This document shows positions 40,301 to 49,300 of a DNA stretch of 64,000 nt, one piece after another. The stretch is taken from contig NW_024466004.1 in the NCBI RefSeq assembly GCF_017591425.1, positions 35,900,501-35,964,500 on the forward strand. The letters run 5' to 3'. A program made the translations under genes and the position numbers. This DNA comes from Ochotona curzoniae (taxonomy: Eukaryota > Chordata > Mammalia > Lagomorpha > Ochotonidae). Numbering within the stretch: position 1 is the first letter of the stretch; each line of letters begins with the position of its first letter. The notes beneath the pieces are model-generated. The model had not been told where the DNA came from. It saw only the letters and a program-made list of their open reading frames with translations, and ran no database searches.

Positions 40301-43300
40301 TTTTACATGCCAGATATTTTTTAAAAAATTCTGTACCAGTGACTGTTGTTATTATTACAGAAGACTTCCATTTTTGCAGAAGGAAATTGAGTAGTAATGA
40401 GATTTATTAGTTTTACATTATATATTTGAGTGTAGTTTTTGAAAACAAAATTTAGTTATGACCTTACTTACTAATTACTGGCACACTTGAATCGGGATGA
40501 TCTTGAAAAGCTTTAGCTGGCACTATAAGAATCAACAGGCGCTCCATATTGGAAAACGGCTGCAGTGCTAACATGCTGTCTGCTGTCCGCAGGGCTTCCG
40601 GCCCCTCTGTGGCTGGCCTGGAGACCACCTACACTGGGGGCAATGGCTTTTCTACTTCCTACAACAGCCAGCGCTGGCTCAACCTCTATCTCTCTGCTTG
40701 CAAATTTTTGGATTTGGCTCTGGCATTACCCTCTGAAAATCTTCCTCAGTTCCAAATGTAAGTAAAATGTTGAGTTAATATTTTTTTAATTTATTTTATG
40801 TGGTCAGTGAGATCTAAGACTATTTAATTATTTGTGCATGTTGAAACATTCATAATTGTTACTAAAAATGTAATTCTTTTGACAAGAAACAGGTTAGCAC
40901 ACCTATTGCACATTGTTGGTGTGGATACATTAACAAGCTGTTTCAGTGAAAATACTGAGTGCCCTCACAGCTTTAAGTGAAGGAAGATGGCATTGGAAAT
41001 ATGATGGGTATTATGTCAGTACTTATATGGGTTGCTTTCAGCACACATGGCAGAGACCCTTCCTAGTTTGAGGAGGCAATCCTTCCAAATTCTATGAAGT
41101 CAACATGGACTTACTACCAAAGCCAGATAGAGACACAACAGAGAAAGAGAACTACAGACAGATACCTTTGATAAACACAGATGCAAAAAATCCTCAACAA
41201 AATGTTACTAACAGACTCCACATCAGATGTACCATTTACCCAGATCAGGCATGCAGGAATGGCATAACATACACAAGGATTTGGAAGAGCTCTATGAGGC
41301 AAACTACAAAATGTTAAAAAAAATAAATAGAAGATGTTAAAAGATGGAAAAATTTATTATGTCATGGATAAGTAGTATACAGGTTTAATGCAATCACAAT
41401 TATCCCAAAAGCTTTCTTCACAGATCTAAAAAAATGATACAAAAATTCTTCTGAAAACACAGGTGACCACAGATAGCCAAAACTACTACAATTCCAGATC
41501 TTTTGTTTTTTTAAAGCTTTATTTATTTATTGGAAAGTCAGATATACAGAGAGGAGGAGAGACAGAGAGGAAGATCCTCTGTCCAATGATTCACTCCCCA
41601 AGTGAGCTCAACGGCCGATGCTATGCCGGTCTGAAGCCAGGCGCCAGGAACCTCCTCCAGGTCTCCCACATGGGTGCAGGGTCCCAAGGCTTTGGGCCAT
41701 CCTTGACTGGTTTCCCAGGCCACAAGCAGGGAGCTGGATGGGAAGTGGAGCTGCCAGGATTAGAACCGGCGCCCATATGGGATACCAGGGCACGTTCAAG
41801 GTGAGGACTTTAGCCGCTAGGCCACGCCCCACAATTCCAGATCTTAAGACATATTACAGGGCAGTAGCAATCAAAACAGTCTGTACTGATGTGGAGGTAC
41901 AATGCAACATACATTCCTCCTTCCAAACGAAGATGGACTCCCAGTGAAACTGGTGGAAATGTGTAGACGCTGGGATGCTGGACTGTCTGACATTGTACCA
42001 GCAGTGTTGGAGTACACTTAAATAAGAGACTGATGAAATTATGACTGCTTATGAAGGACTATACTATTGTAACAACAAAGGGAAAAGCTGTCGGGGTTGG
42101 GGTATTGAGGGGAATCCCAGTCTATACAAAATTATACGATAAAATTCAAAAATTTTAAATAAAAATATATAACAACAACAAAGAGTCTACTGAAACAGGA
42201 AAGTCAGGGGAACAGAATAGAAACCCCAGAAAAGAGCCCACATATGTACAGCCACCTAATCCTCAATAAGACAATGGAAAATAACCCAGGGGAAAGGCTG
42301 GTGTCAACAAATGTTTTTGGGACAATTGGATAGTCATGTGTAGAAGCAAGAAACAAGACCCCCCACATTCCACCATATACAAAGATCAAATCTAAATGGA
42401 TAAAGGACCTAAGTCTATAACCAGATACCATTAAACTACTAGAAGAAAACATAGGAAGGCACTGTACATGATACAGGCATAGGCAAAGACTTCCTAGAAA
42501 ACCCACCAGAAGCACAGGGAGGCAAAGCCAAAATAATTTGGCTCACATCAAACTAACAAGCTTCTGTGCAGCAAAGGAAACTGTCAACAAAGTGAATAGG
42601 CAGCCAGCAGAATGGGAGAAAATATTTGCACACTACATGGCTGATAGGGGACTAATATCAGGATTTACAAAGAGCTCCAGAGGGTCGGCGCTATGGCTCA
42701 GTGCTAAATCCTTGTCTTGCACACTACACGGTCCCTTATGGGTGCCGGTCTGTGTCCTGGCTGCTCTACTTCATCCAGCTCCCTGTTTGTGGCCTGGGAA
42801 AGCAGTCAAGGATGGCCCAAAGCCTTGGGACCCTGCACCCATGTGGGAGACCCAAAAGTTCCTGACTTCAGATTGGCTCAGCTCCATCAGTTATGGCCAC
42901 TTGGAGAGTGAACCAGTGGATAGAGGGACTTTTTCTATCTCTCCTCCTCTCTATAAATCTGCCTTTCCAATAAAAATAAATGTTTTAAAAAAAACCTCCA
43001 GAAACACAGCAACAGCAAAACAAACCAGCTAAGAAATGGGTGAAGGAAGTGAGCAGATATTTTTCAAAAGAACAAAATCAAATTTGTATCAAATATATGG
43101 AAAATCTTTTTTAAAAAATTATAGGAGAAAAGAAGGTATTGTAATCAGTATTGTAGGCATGATCTCTATTTCAGAAGCTCAAAATATTACATAATTTTAC
43201 TACATACAAAGTAAAAGGTATCTGTGTAACTTAAAGATAGCAGTGAATTGGGAAAACACTGTCAGTATACAAGGGTACTTTAGAATGTTAGTGGAAAAAT

Positions 43301-46300
43301 GGAATTTTAAATCTGTTTCTTTTGGTTCAGTTTTTTTTTTTAATAATTTTGGTTTATCTGAAATCATTAAAGAAGTCTTTTATTTGCTCATTTACTTCCT
43401 GAGGTAGCCATGAAACCCACGGCTGGACCAGACAGCAACCAGAAACCAGGACCTCCCTCCTGATCTTGCTCATGGGCGGCAGTGTCCAAACACTTGGGTT
43501 ATATTCTGCTGCTTTCCCAGACCATCTGCAGGGAGGTGGAACAGAAGTGGGAAAGCCAGGGCATGAACCGACGCCCCATGGGATGACAGTGCCACAGGTG
43601 GCAGCTTTACTTACTATGCCAAAACAGCACACAAAAATTCTTTTTTTTAGACATACATTCATTTTCCACGAATTCTTTGAAAACCTAGTGAATGATAAAA
43701 GTCTAACATGCTTACTATATAAAAATGAATACCTTGTTAGAAAAAAATGAAACAAAAAGCAATAATTGATAGTTTGTATAATAAAGAAGAAATGCTTCTA
43801 AACGGTAAGGTGCTGATCTGAACTCACAAGAGAAATACCAATTAAAATGATTACTAAATGTCAGCATGGCAAAGAAGTGAGAGCTTTTTTTTTTACTTTT
43901 ATCCCTAACAACAAAAGCATTCATATTCTCTTCTTTTGCTTTCCAAAGACAAAAACAAGGTACAGACGTTTGGCCCAGCAGTTCAGATGCCTTTGAGATG
44001 CCCACATTCCAGGTGGCAAGGCCTACATGGGTATCTACCCGTCTTCAGCTCTGCCTCTGTTTCCAGCTTCTGCTTGTGGACACCCTGAGAGGCAGAGAAT
44101 GGCTTCAATAACTGGGTCCCTGCCATTCATGTGGGAGACCTGAGTGAAGCTTGGCACTCCTGGCTCTGGGCTGGTCATGTCCCAGCTTTTCCAGCATTTG
44201 GGAAGTGAATCTACTGGAAGATACCTGTGTCTCTACCTTTCAAGTAAATAAAAAATGTTTAAAAAGATAAAAATTGGGCCCGGCGCGGTGGCGCAAGTGG
44301 TTAAGTCCTCGCCTTGCACGCCCGGGATCCCATATGGGCGCCGGTTCTAATCCCGGCAGCCCCGCTTCCCTTCCAGCTCCCTGCCTGTGGCCTGGGAAGG
44401 CAGTCGAGGACGGCCCAAGCTTTGGGACCCTGCACCTGCGTGAGAGACCTGGAAGAGGCTCCTGGCTTCGGATCGGCATAGTATCGACCCGTTGCGGCTC
44501 ACTTGGGGAGTGAATCATCGGACGGAAGATCTTCCTCTCTGTATCTCCTCTCTGTATATCCGCCTTTCCAATAAAAAATAATAAAAATAAAAAAAAAAAT
44601 CTTTAAAAAGATAAAAATTAAGCACAAGGGAACTGCGAAGGAAGCCCTGCTTTTTTAAACTTTAATTTTTTCTCATTTCTTGGCCTCACATTTGTATACC
44701 CAGGGGACACTTATCCAATTGGGAAATAAAATCTTTGTTAGATCGGAATGTTATGACATAATAAGAAAAAACAAAGGCAATTTTCCTTTTAAGAAGTTTT
44801 AGCCTATTAGTTAATGTGGAAGAGTGGCGCACCTGACATTTGAACCTGGTGAGGCGATAATTTTTCTGCATTACATATCTTCATCTTACGTGACACAAAA
44901 CCTTCCTATTGTTGCTATCCTACACATAGGTACCGTTGGGCCTTTATTCCAGAGGCTTCCGATGACTCTGGTTTGGAAGTCAGAAGGCAAGGCATACATC
45001 AACGAGAATTTAAACCTTACGTGGTACGACTAGCAAAACTCCTTCGGAAAAGAGCAAAGGTATTGTGCATTTTTTTTATTCATTTTTGCTTTGCTAATTA
45101 AATGTTGCTTTAATGAGGCATTTATTAAATAGTTCCTGGGAAACAGAGGTGATTACCATATTAAGCTTGTCTCTAGAATTAAATGTCCATGAGCCTAATA
45201 GTACTATTTTTAAAAGTACATTGTAAAAAAAATACATTGTAGTTTTTTAAAATATATTGGTTATCATATTAAAATTCTAAACAGAAGAAAATGGGAAGCT
45301 TTTGTGCACTAATAATAAACATACTTTAAAATATTTCCCCCTCACAAAAAAGAACGTTAGAACTTTGCATGTAATTACTTAACACTCTCGTCCTAAACAA
45401 TTTTCACATCAAAAACTTGAGAATTTGTATGTCCACAATGTTCAGTGCTGCAATGAGAAGCAAAATCTGAGTTGATTGAAAAGTGTGAAGGGATGTCATG
45501 TTTATTCCACTAGAACTCATCTGAAGGTAAGGAAAAAAATATATTTAAACATTTTTTAAATGGACTCATTTGTTCAAAAGTGGGTAGACTTCGATTAGAA
45601 AAATGAAGAGAATAATCATTAACATTTAGCTTACCCATGTGAAGTAAAATGTATACGTTAAAAATTTCTTTTCTACATTGGTGGTTTCCCCTGTTTAAAT
45701 CATGAACTACACTGAGATCCAACCTGGTACAGCGTGGGGGTGGTGGGTGGCGAACGTCCAGCCTGCAGGCTTCTCTGGCCCTGAAAATTCGGGTCTGGCC
45801 CTGCCAAGGCAACTGCAGGTGGGACTTGAAATTCAGTGAATCTATAGCAAACTAATTTTTAAGCTGATAATTTTGGATGGCCCATGATTGATGTGGTAAG
45901 CACCCATATGGCCCATGGCAGAAAAAAGGTTCCCCACCATAGCTGTACAGTTATGTAACAGAACCTAATTTTCTCTTTAAACTTGCCCTTTTCCATGAGA
46001 TTGTTTTTCTTTAGTTTCCATTGTTGATTCTCTTATGTCCCATTTAAATAAATTTCAAGACCTGTCCTGTACACCAAGATTTGAAAGCATTGCTGGAAGT
46101 ATTAAACTTTATTAGGAAGGTTGTAAAAGTCTTCATTATTATTATAAAGATCTTTATTAGCAAGGTAGTAAAGTGACTCAAAAATACAAAGCATCTAATT
46201 AGAGAAATTTCTCAAGGAAAAAGTAGGAATTTTTTGTAGTTTAAGCATCAAATAAATAAAATACAGATAAAATTTGTAAAATATATCACATCTTAATAGT

Positions 46301-49300
46301 ATTCAGTATGCATCAGGCTGTTACTGGAGGTTTTCACCAGAGAACAGGACATTAAAGAAACTGGTGTGCATATCATGATCCCTTTGTTGCTTGTTGTCAT
46401 TTTTTTTTTTTCATTTGAAAGTTTAAAAAACATTGTACAGTCTGAGGCTCTGTTTTGTGAGGCCTTGTTTGCAGTATTTGTGTTGAATGCCTTACAACTT
46501 TTCAGTCTCCTGGAGTATCCTAACAAGCAATTACACTTAAGCTGAATTTCACCAACGTGTTTATACATGAAATGGATAAAATTCATTGAAGACATGAGAA
46601 GTTCAGAGTCTCAGTTGCTGCTTTAGGGGTGACAAAAATGGACAGATAAGGATGAAGTTTAGAGGTCAGGCTAGGACTTGAATGCTCTCACTTTGACATC
46701 CCAGAACCTGAATTGACAATCACAACAAAGCCAAATCAGTGTGAATATATAACTTCCCATGCACATGCCATTTTGCACTGCATCTCGTTAGGAACAACAA
46801 GTTTTATAAGACCCTTGCTTATCCAGAGGATAAATAATGACAGCCTTTGGCCCAAAACTTGTCCCACATAGTAAGACAAGATTTTTATTTGAAAACTTCT
46901 TCCCATTGAAATCACTTTAAGCAAGGTCTTCATGGCCAAGCATACTTTTACTGCAACAAAGGTTGTGAGTCCTCTTCCCTTCCGCAGGACAAGGAGGACT
47001 TTGAGACAGTGGTTTTGGAGGGACTGGAGATGGCCAAGCATCAGGTGAGGGTGGCTGTTTGAAGCTTGTGATATGGCAGTTAAAGCTGCCACTTCTGGAC
47101 CAAATATTGAGATACACACCCAGGTTTTAATTTCAACAAGCCCAAAAGAGGTTAACAGGAAGGAACTCTCTTCAAGTGTAGACTGGTGAAGTCAAAGGAG
47201 AGAGAATTTTTGTGAAAACTTAACATTGAAGGAGAAGTATTGTGGTTAATGACCAGGAATACTGAGGTGCACGCTTCTTGATCATGTGCTTAGCCAAAGT
47301 ACCTCACTTAAAGGCATATCTTGATAAGACTGTAAATAAAAGATTGTGCCATAGTTCTTACAATTGGAGATGAACTATTAAAAGAATTCAAACATATCAT
47401 TTTCTGCCAGCAGAAATTAATTTCTGTATATATTTTTTTTTATTACCATTGAAGTGTGGTTTGATTTGAGGACCTAGAAGTACAGTGATCAGCCAGGACT
47501 TTGGCAGTGGTAGTCAGTGATGTGACAGAGCAAGTCTGTGTCATAACAGAAAGGAAAATGCTTTTGTAACTCCAGTAGCCTAAATCAGAAGTTACAGAAT
47601 TTCTAAAAGCTAAATTGATAACTTTTTTTTTGCGATTTGGTTTGTTTTTCTGCTTCTGATAAATATCTCGGTGATCCTATTTGCTCAGCAGTCTTCCATT
47701 AAAACTTACTCATAGCTTACTTTAAAATAAGCAAACCAACCTTTAGAGCACAAAGTAAATTGCACTTTGATTCCCCTAGGAAACTGCAATGACAAAACGT
47801 TAAGTGGGCAAGTGTTTGGCCTAGCAGTGAGAACACCAGCTGGGTGACTGTACCCCCTGTGAGAGTTTCTGGGTTTGAGTCCCAGCTATTCCAACTTACT
47901 GCTCAGGTTCCTACCTTTCATCTGGGGGGTTCAGATGTTGAGTTCTGGGTTACTAGCTGTGACCTATGCTTGCCCTCAGCATTGCAGGCATTTGGGGAGT
48001 GAACTAGCACAGTGAAAGTTTATCAGCAAACTCGTTAGTGAATAACCAGTGAGTGACTGATGATAATTGTACTTCCTAGGTCTCATCTTTTTAATCTTGT
48101 TTTATTTTGTCATACATCCATTCAATCATACGTTGTTGTAGCTGGCTTTTGTAAGCTAGCTTCTTAATACATAAAAAAAAATGTGGGGCCTGGCACGGTG
48201 GCGCAAGTGGTTAAGTCCTCGCCTTGCACGCCTGGGATCCCATATGGGCGCCGGTTCTATCCCGGCGGCCCCGCTTCTCTTCCAGCTCCCTGTCTGTGGC
48301 CCGGGAAAGCAGTCGAGGACGGCCCAAAGCATTGGGACCCTGCACCCGCATGTGAGACCCGGAAGAGGCTCCTGGCTTTGGATCGGCATAGCATGGGCCG
48401 TTGAGCTCACTTGGTGAGTGAATCATCGGATGGAAGATCTTCCTCTCTGTCTCTCCTCTCTGTATATCCGCCTTTCCAATAAAAACATAATAAAAATAAA
48501 TCTTTTAAAAAAATGTGAAAACTGTCAAACAATTTAAGATTTATTTTTATTGGAAAGGCGGATATACAGAGAGGAGGAGAGACAGAGACGAAGCTCTGTA
48601 CGTTGGTTCACTCCCCAAGCAGCTGCAACAGCTGGACCTGAGCCAATCTGAAGCCAGGAGCCAGGATCTTCTTCCAGGTCTCCCACATGGGTACAGGGTC
48701 CCAAGACGCCCATATGGGATACGGACGCGTTCAAGGCGAGGACATTAACTGCTACGCTATCATGCTGGGCCCTCACATATATTTTCTACTGTAATACAGA
48801 GATTAGACTTTCCTGCTTTGTAAGTGTGGAATCACTGTACCCTGCCAAGGATGCATAGAAGGTAAATAGCAGAGGCAAAACCAACCTGAGACTTTGACTT
48901 TAGGCCTGGCTTTTTTTCCCTGGTCATTTAGAACAGGCCAGGAGGCAGCAGTGTCTCCTTCCTCTGTGCTGCAGAATGGATAGTCACTACTTACTCTCGA
49001 ACCTCCTCCCCCCACCGTGTGACAAACTTAAGGCACCTGATTAAAAGGGAAGTAAGTATTTAACCAGTGGTAAATGTAAAAACTCTTGGTCCCTATCTCA
49101 TTTTCTTCTGTACTCATGTTACAAACTGGTTGCATTCTGGTTGGAAAACACTACTCCAGTTAGACCACTCCATATAAAATTAAGTGGCACTAAAAGACCT
49201 CTAAAGCAAGAGGTTTTAATATAGTGTGGAAAGTTTTCATTTGTATTTGTTTCTTAATTCTATTGATGTTTACATCCTTTTAAGGTCTCCTAACATTCTG

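Larger units (their letters stand above)
41062..43090 (+). mobile_element. L1 ORF2 relic, broken and pierced by three insertions
   Basis: [22 protein letters not shown] at 41120-41185 is L1 reverse transcriptase. Later pieces carry the familiar L1 3' ORF2 DNA (GGGACAATTGGATAGTCATG near 42320 and TTCTGTGCAGCAAAGGAAAC near 42562). Internal deletions and many stops make it dead. Insertions inside it are at 41503-41830, ~41885-42180 and 42680-42993. Confidence 0.85.

Noticed and set aside
41105..41317. 70-codon ORF as a real gene
   Set aside because: It is a fragment of L1 ORF2 with a truncated frame.
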